DNA from: Diaphorobacter ruginosibacter
GTDB taxonomy: Bacteria; Pseudomonadota; Gammaproteobacteria; Burkholderiales; Burkholderiaceae_C
DNA: 64,000 nucleotides
Reading direction: 5' to 3'
NCBI RefSeq assembly: GCF_014395975.1
Contig: NZ_CP060714.1
Location: forward strand, 4,940,001-5,004,000
This document shows positions 37,297 to 46,293 of this stretch, one piece after another; within the stretch, counting starts at the first letter, position 1; every line of letters starts with the position of its first letter. The notes under the pieces were generated by a model. It made no database searches. It was not told the DNA's origin and saw only the letters and a list, made by a program, of their open reading frames with translations. The translations under genes and the position numbers were made by a program.

Positions 37297-37674
37297 GTGG
37301 CTCACGTTCGATGCGTATGATGTCTTCAAAAAAATTCATACAAGAACCGTGCCACGGCGACCTTGCTCCGGTGTCAGCGGAGCATGCAAGGCCTTTTCGT
37401 TTCCAGGCGATGCCGGGTGCTTTCACACGCCGGTTGAATATCTCACTGCACTTGCGTGGTGCATTTTTTTCCCTTCTTTGCTGCTGCACTTTCCGATATC
37501 GCCTCTGAGCAAATCACGAAATGCCTCCGACCGGTTGTTCATGCACCCGTTCCACGCCTGGATTCTTGATGCTGCCTTGATGTCGGGGGCCCAAGACTAA
37601 AGCCCGTCATGATGCGTGCATGGCTAGATTGGAGCCTTCGCAACACGCAGCTTGCGCTGGCAAGCTCACTCTCC

Positions 37675-38418
37675 ATGACGAAACCCGTCGCCATCCTGCA
37701 GCATGAAACCAACCAAGGTCCTGGTGTCCTGCTGGAGTGCTTGCAGCAGCAGGGCATTCCGTGCCGCATCATCAGCCAGATCGAGGGCGGGGCGGTCCCG
37801 CGCAACGCCCGCGATTACCGCGGCATTGTCGTGCTCGGCAGCAACCACGGGGTGAATGAACGCCTGGCATGGATGGAAGAAGAGTGTGCGTTGCTCCAGT
37901 CGGCCCTGGCGAGCGACGTGCCCGTGCTGGGGCACTGCTTCGGGGCGCAAATGCTGGCCCATGCCATGGGGGCGAAGGTCTCGCGCAATGCCTGTCCCGA
38001 CATCGGATGGGGCCAGGTGTGGGCCACTCCCGACGCACAGCGCGACCTGCATCTGCCTGCCCGCATGATGACGTTCAACTGGCACTACGACACCTTCGAG
38101 ATCCCGCGAGGCGCAACCCGCACCATGTATGGCACGTATTGCCTGAACAAGGGATTTCGCCACGGCCGAAACTGGGCTTTTCAGGGGCATCTTGAAGTCA
38201 CTGCCGCAAGCCTCAGGGCATGGTGCGAGGAAGGCCGGCATGAACTGCGGTGCGCAAGCGGCCCTTCGTGCCAATGCGAGAAACAGATATTGGAAAACGT
38301 GCAGGCACGCGTGGGTACGCTGCATTCCGTCGCACGAAGAGTCTATGCCGCCTGGATGCGGGGACTGGACCGGGACCTGATGGTGGGACTTCGTGCGGGC
38401 TCCTCCGTTCCAGCTTGA
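37675..38418 (+). CDS. class I glutamine amidotransferase-like protein
   Basis: The product is 247 aa from MTKPVAIL; the frame is open upstream to 37609. It has a triad-type fold: nucleophile Cys in VLGHCFGAQMLA, His in WAFQGHLEVT, and a preceding WHYDTFEIP segment as in GMP-synthase-like amidotransferases. These domains release ammonia from glutamine or cleave gamma-glutamyl bonds. No synthetase domain or obvious partner is encoded nearby, so the acceptor is unknown. The C-terminal 50 residues have several Cys and Arg residues. It sits near deiminase and FAD-oxidase genes; a shared polyamine or guanidino pathway is only a guess. Confidence 0.82.
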   Translation: MTKPVAILQHETNQGPGVLLECLQQQGIPCRIISQIEGGAVPRNARDYRGIVVLGSNHGVNERLAWMEEECALLQSALASDVPVLGHCFGAQMLAHAMGAKVSRNACPDIGWGQVWATPDAQRDLHLPARMMTFNWHYDTFEIPRGATRTMYGTYCLNKGFRHGRNWAFQGHLEVTAASLRAWCEEGRHELRCASGPSCQCEKQILENVQARVGTLHSVARRVYAAWMRGLDRDLMVGLRAGSSVPA

Positions 38419-38420
38419 AG

Positions 38421-39734
38421 TCATGCGGGAGCGCGAAAGCTCAGCTCCACAGCACAGCCGCTGCTGGATACGAACCGCGCGTCACCTCCTGCATTGCGCA
38501 GGATCTGCCGCGTAATGGCCAGCCCCAGTCCCGCGCCGCGACTGCCTTGCGAACCTTTCTGGAAACGCATGAACATCGAGTCCTGAAGCGCGCCCGGTAC
38601 ACCCGCTCCCTGGTCTTCCACCGTCAGCCGGATCGCCTCCGTCGATGCGGCCAGAATGAGAGAAACCGGGCCTCGGCCATGATGCAGCGCGTTCTCGAGC
38701 ACATTGCCGATGGCGGTGCGCAGGAGGCTGGCTTCACCCTGGCAGTGCACGGCGTCCGCGATGTGCACGCGCAGTTCCCGGCCCTGGGCTTCAAAGAGGG
38801 GGAGCAGGGCGGCCGCCGCCTCTCGCACGGTACGCGAGAGGTGGGTCGATGCCGCTGTCGATGTTCCCTCTCCGATCCCGGTGTGCTGGTCTTGCCTGGC
38901 GAGAAGCAGCAACTGGCCGGTGATCTGGCGCAAGGTGGACAGGTCGGCATCGATGGATGGCCAGTCCGGTGCCGCTTCGGCACGCGCTTTCTGCAGGCGC
39001 AGGTCGAGCACCGTCAGTGGCGTGCGCAGTTCATGTGCGGCATCGGCGACGAGCCGCTTTTCGTTGGCCAGTGCCTGCGCGAGGTTGTCCACGGCCATGT
39101 TGACCGCATCCGCCAGGGGCCGGATTTCGCGTGGCAGTCCGGTGGTGGGGATCGGTTGGACATGCTGTGGCGATATGCCCTGGGCAAAGCGCGCGGCTTC
39201 CTGAACGGGGCGAAGCGTCCAGCGCATCATCCAATAGATCAACCCGAGCGCCAGCAGCCCGATGGGGATGAGCATGGCCAGGCTTTGCAGCAGCTTGGCC
39301 TGCAGCAACACCCCGATGGCCTGGCGCTCCAGAAGATCGCGCTTGGCCACCATCAGCGTCGCGCCATCCGACAGGCGGGTGGGCACGTTGACCACTTCGC
39401 CGCTGTGGAGGGGCCAGCTGAAGGGCCGCTGCGGCACCTGATCCGGGTGTGGCCGCAGCCGCCGCGGGCGCTTCAGGTCATCGGAGAACCACAGCACCTC
39501 CCCCGAAGGCGAATAGAGCGTGTACGAAAGCTCACCCCCGGCATAGGTCCTCGGCAGGCTTGCCGGATCGCTCTGCATGGTGAAGCCCTCTGCGATCTCC
39601 CGGGCCTGGATCGCCACGGTGGTGCGGCGCAGATGATCCCTCGTGTCGTAGAGCGACAGCGCGAGCGCTCCGGCGCCTGCTGCGAATGCCAGCGTCAGGC
39701 AGATCAGCGTGCGGCGTTCAAGGCTGATGCCCAT
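38421..39734 (-). CDS. two-component sensor histidine kinase (QseC/TctE-like architecture)
   Basis: The product is 437 aa from MGISLERRT. It has a first membrane helix (LICLTLAFAAGAGALAL), a periplasmic domain of about 130 residues, a second helix (SLAMLIPIGLLALGLIYWMM), HAMP and a kinase core. Phospho-acceptor His is in VADAAHELRTPLT, the N box in IGNVLENALHHG, and the G boxes are EDQGAGVPG and GAGLGLAI. The start overlaps the end of the regulator gene by 17 bases, so the pair is translationally coupled. The signal is unknown; the pair is divergent from an iron-uptake-type operon. Confidence 0.92.
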   Translation of the reverse strand: MGISLERRTLICLTLAFAAGAGALALSLYDTRDHLRRTTVAIQAREIAEGFTMQSDPASLPRTYAGGELSYTLYSPSGEVLWFSDDLKRPRRLRPHPDQVPQRPFSWPLHSGEVVNVPTRLSDGATLMVAKRDLLERQAIGVLLQAKLLQSLAMLIPIGLLALGLIYWMMRWTLRPVQEAARFAQGISPQHVQPIPTTGLPREIRPLADAVNMAVDNLAQALANEKRLVADAAHELRTPLTVLDLRLQKARAEAAPDWPSIDADLSTLRQITGQLLLLARQDQHTGIGEGTSTAASTHLSRTVREAAAALLPLFEAQGRELRVHIADAVHCQGEASLLRTAIGNVLENALHHGRGPVSLILAASTEAIRLTVEDQGAGVPGALQDSMFMRFQKGSQGSRGAGLGLAITRQILRNAGGDARFVSSSGCAVELSFRAPA

Positions 39735-40419
39735 GGCGCCCCGTATCGTGCGCGAGCACCAGCCGGTAGCCGAGGCCTCGCACGGTGTCGATGAGAACAT
39801 CGGCGCCGCCATCGCGGAGCTTGCGCCGCAGGCGCGACACGAGTGCTTCGATCGCATTCAGCGTCACGCTTTCGCGCGTGGAGTAGATGTGTTCTTCGAG
39901 GCGCTCCTTGACCACAATGCGCGGCCACACGCGCAGCATTTCTTCGAGCAGCATCGCCTCGCGCCGCAGCAGATCGATGGGATGGCCCTGCACCGTGGCC
40001 AGGCGCGAGACGCTCTCGAACGCCACGTTGCCAAGCCCGAGCCGGTTTTCACGCGTTCCGTGGGTGCGGCGCAGCACCGCTCGCAGGCGCGCTTCGAACT
40101 CCGACATGTCAAAGGGCTTGAGCACGTAGTCGTCAGCGCCGCCATTGAGCCCGGCGATGCGGCAGTCCAGTGCGTCCCTCGCGGTGAGCACGATGCAGGG
40201 CGTCTTGTGCGGCAGCTTCTGGCAGGCTGCCAGCACTGCCATGCCGTCCATGTCCGGCAGGCCCAGATCGAGCACCAGCGCATCGAAGTCTGCCGCAGCC
40301 ATGGCATCCAGGGCCGCCTGCCCGCTGGCCACGGTGTCCACGGCGAATCCGGCGCGTTCCAGATGGGACCTGAGCAATGCACGCAGCTCCCGATGGTCTT
40401 CTACTACGAGCAGCTTCAT
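39718..40419 (-). CDS. OmpR-family response regulator
   Basis: The 233-aa product has a receiver with acidic E7/D8, phospho-acceptor Asp in DALVLDLGLPD and Lys in VLKPFD. The C-terminal winged helix has TLNAIEALVSRLRRKL and DTVRGLGYRLV. It is the first gene of a two-gene unit with the downstream kinase. A GAATGANNCGCATT site lies 38-51 bases before its start. Confidence 0.94.
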   Translation of the reverse strand: MKLLVVEDHRELRALLRSHLERAGFAVDTVASGQAALDAMAAADFDALVLDLGLPDMDGMAVLAACQKLPHKTPCIVLTARDALDCRIAGLNGGADDYVLKPFDMSEFEARLRAVLRRTHGTRENRLGLGNVAFESVSRLATVQGHPIDLLRREAMLLEEMLRVWPRIVVKERLEEHIYSTRESVTLNAIEALVSRLRRKLRDGGADVLIDTVRGLGYRLVLAHDTGRHGHQP

Positions 40420-40456
40420 CCGTCAGACGTTGATCAGGAATTTAAATTACAAATAG

Positions 40457-40558
40457 GAATGATGCGCATTCTAAATGCAGTCCATGATGAGCAATGCAGG
40501 GCGGCTCACCACTGGTTCGGTGGCATTCCCCTGGATTTTTGTGAGAATGAGTCGCATT
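40457..40558. promoter_or_regulatory. two GAATGANNCGCATT sites between the two-component and iron-uptake operons
   Basis: Site 1 (40457-40470) is gaatgatgcgcatt, extended by c at 40471 so that gaatg and cattc form a perfect inverted pair. Site 2 (40545-40558) is gaatgagtcgcatt, preceded by tga and followed by tataaaat. They differ only in the two central bases and are 88 bases apart. The tGAgAATgA...CATT shape resembles a degenerate Fur box. Site 1 is nearer the regulator gene and site 2 nearer the DUF3649 gene. Confidence 0.5.
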
Positions 40559-40692
40559 TATAAAATAAGGGCCCGTGGCTGTGCATGAGCGGAGCCGCAG
40601 CCATCCCATCCGAACAAAGCTGATCCCACCCCGCACGGCTTGTCGCGACCAGCGCGCGTGTGCGGGGAACACAGTGGGAGAGAGAGGAAACC

Positions 40693-41022
40693 GTGAGCAG
40701 TGAATCTACATCGATGCCCCAGGCCCCGAGCCTGGGGCGGTATCGCGTCCAGGTGGCGTCAAGATCCGTGGCGGCCATTGGCGGCGGATATGTCCTGGCC
40801 GCCATGAGTGCGGCAGCAGGTGCGCTCGGGTTCCAGCTGATGGGCCTGTCGCGGCCGGATGCCACGCTGGCGGCGACCATGCTCTCGTTCGTCCTCTACG
40901 CGATCGCAGCGATGTGGGCGTTCGGGTGCGCGAGCGCCGGGCGTGCGTGGTCGGGGATCGGCCTGCCGGCGGTGGTGCTGGGCGTGCTCACGTGGTGGTT
41001 GATGCGCGGAGGCCAGGCGTGA
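40693..41022 (+). CDS. DUF3649 small membrane protein
   Basis: The product is 109 aa from a GTG start with agagga upstream; the frame is open to 40660. It has three hydrophobic segments (GGGYVLAAMSAAAGALGF, MLSFVLYAIAAMWAFGCA, GIGLPAVVLGVLTWWLM). This matches DUF3649, a short protein usually encoded in iron-siderophore uptake operons. The PepSY gene starts inside its stop codon (GTGA overlap), so the two are co-translated. Its exact role is unknown. Confidence 0.8.
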   Translation: MSSESTSMPQAPSLGRYRVQVASRSVAAIGGGYVLAAMSAAAGALGFQLMGLSRPDATLAATMLSFVLYAIAAMWAFGCASAGRAWSGIGLPAVVLGVLTWWLMRGGQA

Positions 41023-42740
41023 GAATCGACGGAAAGCCGGAGGGGCTGCGGCAATCCATGTCGTGGCTGCACACCTGGAGCGGGCTGGTGCTGGGGTGGT
41101 TGCTGTATGCCGTGTTCTTCACGGGGACGCTGAGTTTCTTCCGCGATGAGATCGACGACTGGATGCGTCCCGAGCTGCATCGCTCCGTGGCCAGCGCCGA
41201 GACGGCACAGCTGGGCCTCGACGCCATGCAGAAACTGGCGCCCAACGCGACCACATGGACCCTGTCGCTGCCCAATGCACGGCAAACGGCCATCGAGGCG
41301 TCATGGCGCGAGCCAGGTGCTGCCGCGGGGCGCGCGGGAACCAGCCGCGCCACGCTTGACGCCGGCACGGGAGAGCGGATCGAACACAGGGAAACCCGCG
41401 GCGGCAATTTTCTCTATCGCTTCCATTTCGAGCTCTATGCCATGCCGCGGATCTGGGGGCGCTGGATCGTGGGCTTCGCCACCATGCTGATGTTCGTCGC
41501 CATCATCAGCGGCGTCATCACGCACAAGAAGATCTTCACGGACTTCTTCACATTCCGCCCGCGCAAGGGGCAGCGTTCCTGGCTCGATGCCCACAATGCC
41601 ACGGCCGTGCTGGCTCTGCCTTTCCATATCCTGATCACCTTCAGCGGCTTGCTGCTGCTCATGAACCTGTTGATGCCCTGGGGTATCCAGGCGGCCTACA
41701 ACGGCGATACCGGGGCGTACTTCTCCGAGATGCGCGGCAACAGGCAGGCGGCAGGAGGGGGGCAGGGCGCAGGCGGCAGGGCGCAGGCAGAGCCTGGCCA
41801 GCACGCTCCGCTTGCTTCCATTGCGCCTCTGCTGGCACAGGCGCAGCAGCAATGGCCCCGCCATGGCGTGGGCAGCATCACGGTGAATGCGCCCGGCACG
41901 GCGCGGGCCACGATCGAGTTGCGCGAGGGCGGTGGCTCCAGCCTGGTCAATCGCGGTGCGTCTTCCACGCTGCTGTTCGACGGCGTGAGCGGAGCCTCCC
42001 GCCAGCCGCACGAGGCCCTGGCCGTGTCCTGGCCTCGCGCCACCAGCAACGTGTTCACCAGCCTTCACCTGGGGCGCTTTGCGGAGCCTGCGGTGCGCTG
42101 GCTGCTGTTCCTGAGCGGGGTCGTCGGAACGCTGATGGCGGCCACGGGCATGGTGCTGTGGGTGGTCAAGCGCCTGCCCGAGCGCCGCAAGCTGGGCTAC
42201 ACCCCGAAGGGGCACCGCTTTGTGGAAGTCCTGAACGTCGGCTCCATTGCCGGGCTTTCCGTGGCGACCGCCGCCTACTTCTGGTTCAACCGGCTGATTC
42301 CGGTGGAACTCGCGGGGCGCGGAGACTGGGAAATCCGCGGATTCTTCACGGTGTGGCTGCTGTGCCTGCTTCATCCGCTCCTGCGCGCACCACGCCAGGC
42401 ATGGCGCGAGCAGATGGCTGTGGCGGCGCTTCTGTTTGCGCTGCTTCCGGTGCTCAATCCGCTGACCGGTGGCGCGTCTCTCGCGCAGAGCCTTGCCCAC
42501 TCGCAATGGAGCATCGCCGGGTTCGACCTGATGATGATGGCGCTGGCTGTCATCCACGGGGTCATCGTCTGGTGGCTCGCAAGGCCGCAGGCTGCAGCCA
42601 GGCCGGCCGCCAAGGCGGGCGTCAGGAAAAGTACCGGCGAGCAGAAGTCCGGTGTGCTCGCGACGAGGGAGAGCGGCACCGCAGCCGGGACGGCGGCAGG
42701 TGTTGCCGGTGCATCGATGGCCCTGGAGAAATCGACATGA
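41019..42740 (+). CDS. PepSY-associated transmembrane protein (putative ferric-siderophore reductase)
   Basis: The product is 573 aa from a GTG at 41019 with ggagg upstream. The frame is open to 40914, inside the previous gene. Membrane helices include WLHTWSGLVLGWLLYAVFFTG, IVGFATMLMFVAIISGVITH and FHILITFSGLLLLMNLLM, plus further C-terminal ones. Conserved His residues sit in the helices, as in PepSY-TM proteins such as FoxB, which reduce iron-siderophores at the inner membrane. A Gly/Gln/Ala-rich loop (about residues 245-265) separates domains. It is in the same operon as a TonB receptor, consistent with iron release from an imported chelate. Confidence 0.87.
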   Translation: MRIDGKPEGLRQSMSWLHTWSGLVLGWLLYAVFFTGTLSFFRDEIDDWMRPELHRSVASAETAQLGLDAMQKLAPNATTWTLSLPNARQTAIEASWREPGAAAGRAGTSRATLDAGTGERIEHRETRGGNFLYRFHFELYAMPRIWGRWIVGFATMLMFVAIISGVITHKKIFTDFFTFRPRKGQRSWLDAHNATAVLALPFHILITFSGLLLLMNLLMPWGIQAAYNGDTGAYFSEMRGNRQAAGGGQGAGGRAQAEPGQHAPLASIAPLLAQAQQQWPRHGVGSITVNAPGTARATIELREGGGSSLVNRGASSTLLFDGVSGASRQPHEALAVSWPRATSNVFTSLHLGRFAEPAVRWLLFLSGVVGTLMAATGMVLWVVKRLPERRKLGYTPKGHRFVEVLNVGSIAGLSVATAAYFWFNRLIPVELAGRGDWEIRGFFTVWLLCLLHPLLRAPRQAWREQMAVAALLFALLPVLNPLTGGASLAQSLAHSQWSIAGFDLMMMALAVIHGVIVWWLARPQAAARPAAKAGVRKSTGEQKSGVLATRESGTAAGTAAGVAGASMALEKST

Positions 42741-43078
42741 CGTACGGCGCTGCCTTGCTTCTGGCCTTTGCGGCATTTGCCGCCATTGCGGCCTCCATGG
42801 ACCGGCACGGCGACCAGTTCGGTATGAAGACGCAGGCGCTCAGCTCCGGCCGGATTCTGTGGTGGCGAGCGGGCGGCTTCGTGCTGCTGGGTGTCTCGCT
42901 GCTGAAGTGCCTGCAGCACTGGAACACCTCGATCGCCATCGCCGCCTGGCTGGGCCTGTTGACGTTTGCCGCAATGGCATTGGGCCTGGTCCTCACCTAC
43001 GCGCCCCACAAGGCCCGGCAGCTCGCCTGCTGCACGGCGGCGTTGGGAGCGCTGCTGTGGCTTGTCCCGCCCCTCTGA
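42737..43078 (+). CDS. DUF3325 small membrane protein
   Basis: The product is 113 aa; its ATG overlaps the PepSY stop by four bases (ATGA). It has three hydrophobic helices with a His-Gly-Asp-Gln motif after the first (MDRHGDQF), the DUF3325 pattern. This family is routinely found next to DUF3649 and PepSY genes in iron operons. Function is unknown. The TonB receptor follows after 118 bases containing a GCGA-loop hairpin. Confidence 0.8.
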   Translation: MTYGAALLLAFAAFAAIAASMDRHGDQFGMKTQALSSGRILWWRAGGFVLLGVSLLKCLQHWNTSIAIAAWLGLLTFAAMALGLVLTYAPHKARQLACCTAALGALLWLVPPL

Positions 43079-43102
43079 CCTGATTTGACCTGCTCGTGAA
43101 AC

Positions 43103-43120
43103 CGGTGCCGCGAGGCACCG
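43103..43120 (+). other. hairpin with GCGA tetraloop before the receptor gene
   Basis: Arms cggtgcc / ggcaccg enclose the loop gcga, a stable GNRA tetraloop. There is no T tract, so it may stabilise the upstream message or separate expression of the small membrane genes from the receptor. Confidence 0.5.
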
Positions 43121-43196
43121 TGGGGCACTGCTGCGCCTCGAATTCCGAGCCCCCTCCACAACACCTTTTTCATTTCGCCCGACAGGAGAGATTTCC

Positions 43197-45194
43197 ATGG
43201 CCACATTCCCCAGTACTGCAACCCGCCAACGATCGCCGGGTGCGCTGGTTCAATCCACGATTCTTGCCCTTGCAAGCTGTTCGTCCTTGCTGGTCCACGC
43301 GCAGGAGAGTGGTGCACAGGCCGCGCCCGCCCCGCTGCCCGACGTGGTCGTCACCGCCACGGGATTCGAACAATCGATTGTTGATGCGCCCGCGTCCATC
43401 ACGGTGATTCCCAGGGAGCAACTGGAGGGCCGCCGCTACCGCGACGTGACCGATGCCCTGCAGGACATTCCGGGAGTGACCATTGAAGGTGGAGCCGGTG
43501 GAAAGATCGAATCCACGCAGATCTACATTCGCGGCCTGGGCGAGGACTACACCATGTTCCTGGTGGATGGAAAACCGCTCGGATCCTCTTCCCAGGCCTA
43601 CTACAACGGCTTTGGCGGTGCGCAGCAGACGGGATGGCTGCCACCGGTGTCGGCCATCGAACGCATCGAGGTCATCCGCGGTCCGATGTCGTCGCTGTAC
43701 GGTTCAAGTGCGCTGGGCGGCGTCATCAACATCATCACCAAGAAAGTGGCTTCGGCCTGGACCGGCAGCGTCACCGTCGACGGTACGGTGCAGGAGAACT
43801 CCAAGGCGGGCAGCGAGAACCAGCAACGCTTCTATCTGAGCGGCCCGATCGCGTCCGATCGGTTGGGCCTGACGGTCTACGGCTCGCGCTTCAAGCGCAA
43901 CGAAGACCGCTTCACCGGTGGATATGCGGGCAAGGAGATGAAGGACATCACGGCGAAGCTGGCATGGAAGCTGTCCGACAGCCAGACGCTGGGACTCGAA
44001 GCCACCCATGGGGAAGGCGACAACCAGCGTACGGTGCGCACGGGCGCAGCGGGAGAGGTGCAGAACGAGCGCAACTATCTGGCGCTCTCGCACGACCTGA
44101 ACTGGGGAGAACGCTTTCGCACCAGCTCATTCCTGACGCGCGAGAACGTGGAAATTCAGAACGGCAGCAACTACTCCGAATACCAGGCCAGCTTCTTCAA
44201 TACCAAGACGGTGCTTCCGCTCGGCGACCACATGGTCACCGTGGGGGGCGAGTACAAGTCGGAGAAGACAAACCACGATGCCAGCCGATTCCCGGGTTCC
44301 CGCAACGTGAATCTTTCGCGCTGGCAGATGGCCGCGTTTGTCGAGGACGAGTACTTCCTGACGGAGCAGCTGTCCCTCGTCGGAGGACTGCGCTACGACC
44401 GCAACGAGCACTATGGCAGCGAGTTCATTCCCCGCCTGTATGGGGTCTACAAGCTGAATCCGTCCGTCACGCTCAAAGGCGGGGTGAGCGGCGGCTACAA
44501 GGCTCCCACACTCAAGCAGGCAGACGACAACATCGTTGAAATCGCGGCCCGAGGCGCGGCCTGGGACATGGGCAACAAGGACCTCAAGCCCGAGAAGAGC
44601 ACCAACTACGAGTTTGGCGTGAACTGGACGCCGGATGCGGAAACCAACGCGGGCGTCACGATCTACAAGACCGATTTCCGCAACAAGATCAGCACGCAGA
44701 CGATCTGCACAAGCCCCACCACGGCACCGGCCTGCGTATACAACGGTGAGACGCGCGCGCGGATCAACCAGTACGTGAACGTCAGCTCGGCCACCATCAA
44801 CGGACTGGAAGCGACGTTCGGCCGGCGCGTGGGAGCCCTGAAGCTGAACACCTCCTACACCTTCACCGACAGCCAGATCGATACCGGCGCGGACAAAGGC
44901 AAGCCCCTGAACAACCTGCCCAGGCACATGTTCAACGTGGGAGCGGACTGGTCGGCCAACAGCCAGCTCAAGTTCTGGGGCAAGGCGCGATACAAGAGCA
45001 AAAGCATCGACGGCGGCACGGCGCAGATTCCGGCCTATACCCTGGTCGATGTCGGCGTGAACTACAAGGTGCACCAGAACGTGCATATCTTCGGCGGCCT
45101 GTACAACCTGCTGGACAAGACCGTGAACACCGCGGACTACGGCAAGACGCTTGACGGCCGGCGCCTGTATGTGGGGCTGACGGCCGAGTTCTGA
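43197..45194 (+). CDS. TonB-dependent siderophore receptor (FepA/CirA-like)
   Basis: The 665-aa product has a signal peptide ending VHAQ. A TonB box PDVVVTATG is followed by a plug with NPRR-type VIPREQLEGRR and the signature IERIEVIRGPMSSLYGSSA then GGVINIITKK. The 22-strand barrel ends with terminal Phe (GLTAEF). An extracellular loop holds two Cys (QTICTS and PACVYN). The plug motifs put it in the catecholate/colicin-type receptor group. As last gene of the DUF3649-PepSY-DUF3325 unit it should import an iron chelate whose iron the PepSY protein may reduce. Ribosome-binding site aggagag lies upstream. Confidence 0.93.
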   Translation: MATFPSTATRQRSPGALVQSTILALASCSSLLVHAQESGAQAAPAPLPDVVVTATGFEQSIVDAPASITVIPREQLEGRRYRDVTDALQDIPGVTIEGGAGGKIESTQIYIRGLGEDYTMFLVDGKPLGSSSQAYYNGFGGAQQTGWLPPVSAIERIEVIRGPMSSLYGSSALGGVINIITKKVASAWTGSVTVDGTVQENSKAGSENQQRFYLSGPIASDRLGLTVYGSRFKRNEDRFTGGYAGKEMKDITAKLAWKLSDSQTLGLEATHGEGDNQRTVRTGAAGEVQNERNYLALSHDLNWGERFRTSSFLTRENVEIQNGSNYSEYQASFFNTKTVLPLGDHMVTVGGEYKSEKTNHDASRFPGSRNVNLSRWQMAAFVEDEYFLTEQLSLVGGLRYDRNEHYGSEFIPRLYGVYKLNPSVTLKGGVSGGYKAPTLKQADDNIVEIAARGAAWDMGNKDLKPEKSTNYEFGVNWTPDAETNAGVTIYKTDFRNKISTQTICTSPTTAPACVYNGETRARINQYVNVSSATINGLEATFGRRVGALKLNTSYTFTDSQIDTGADKGKPLNNLPRHMFNVGADWSANSQLKFWGKARYKSKSIDGGTAQIPAYTLVDVGVNYKVHQNVHIFGGLYNLLDKTVNTADYGKTLDGRRLYVGLTAEF

Positions 45195-45372
45195 ATGGCA
45201 GGCGGATTCGGATAAGGACCTGTACGTCAGGTCGCTATCGTCTGGATATTTGATTTGGATTCAAAAGATTTTGACGAATACAGGGCTTTATTGGCAAAGG
45301 TAAAGCGCGCAAACTTTCGTTCACCGAGAAGCCCCGTGCTTTCTTCATTCACTGAACCGAAAAGGATTTCCC

Positions 45373-46176
45373 ATGAGCATCCCTTCCTTTGGCGTTGGCA
45401 CCTTCCGCCTGACCGGACAGACCGTGATCGATTCCGTGCGCAATGCGCTCGACGTGGGCTACCGCGCGATCGACACCGCGCAGATCTATGGCAACGAGGC
45501 GGAGGTCGGCCAGGCGATCGCCGCGAGCGGGGTGAAGCGCGATGAGCTGTTCATCACCACCAAGATCTGGACCGACAGCTATGCACGGACGAAGCTGATT
45601 CCCAGCCTGCGCGAAAGCCTGGACAAGCTGCGCACCGATCGTGTCGACCTGACGCTGATCCACTGGCCGGCACCGGGCAATGGCGTCGCGCTGCCCGAAT
45701 TCATGGAGGCGCTGGCGGAGGCCAAGTCCCAGGGGCTGACACGCCAGATCGGCATCTCCAACTTCAACATCGAGCTGACCCGCCAAGCCGTGGCGGTGGT
45801 GGGCGAGGGCGAGATCGCGACCAACCAGATCGAACTGAGCCCCTATCTGCAAAGCCGCAAGCTCACGGCCTTCCTGAAGGAGGAGGGCATCCACGTCACC
45901 TCGTACATGACACTGGCCTACGGCAAGGTCCTCAAGGACGCGGTGCTGGCCGAGATCGCACACAAGCACCAGGCCACCGTCGCACAGGTCGCGCTGGCCT
46001 GGGCACTGCAACTGGGCTATGCGGTGATCCCCTCGTCGACCAAACGGGAGAACCTGGCCAGCAACCTGCTGGCGCAGGATCTGAAGCTCGATGCCGACGA
46101 CATGGCGCGCATCGCACAGCTCGAACGCAATGGCCGCGAGGTCAATCCCGAAGGGCTGGCACCAGCCTGGGATTGA
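45373..46176 (+). CDS. aldo/keto reductase (2,5-diketo-D-gluconate reductase B-like)
   Basis: The 267-aa product is a single AKR barrel. The catalytic tetrad is visible: Asp in RAIDTAQIY, Tyr in the same motif, Lys in ITTKIW and His in LIHWP. NADPH-binding signature IPSSTKRENLASNL lies near the C-terminus. Length and motifs fit the DkgB group, which reduces small aldehydes and diketones; the real substrate cannot be read from sequence. Upstream, 45195-45372 is non-coding. No operon partner is evident. Confidence 0.9.
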   Translation: MSIPSFGVGTFRLTGQTVIDSVRNALDVGYRAIDTAQIYGNEAEVGQAIAASGVKRDELFITTKIWTDSYARTKLIPSLRESLDKLRTDRVDLTLIHWPAPGNGVALPEFMEALAEAKSQGLTRQIGISNFNIELTRQAVAVVGEGEIATNQIELSPYLQSRKLTAFLKEEGIHVTSYMTLAYGKVLKDAVLAEIAHKHQATVAQVALAWALQLGYAVIPSSTKRENLASNLLAQDLKLDADDMARIAQLERNGREVNPEGLAPAWD

Positions 46177-46293
46177 AGGCGGGTCCGCTCGCCGGACATC
46201 TGGTTGGGGGGATGGGGTGGCCTGGACCGCACTGGGCCAACGCTAAAATATTGCGCAGGTTTTTTTGTTCGCTCCCCCATCCAACCACATTCA

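Noticed and set aside
43103..43120. Hairpin before the TonB receptor as a terminator
   Set aside because: It has no T tract, and an operon with the receptor is usual; kept only as a hairpin.
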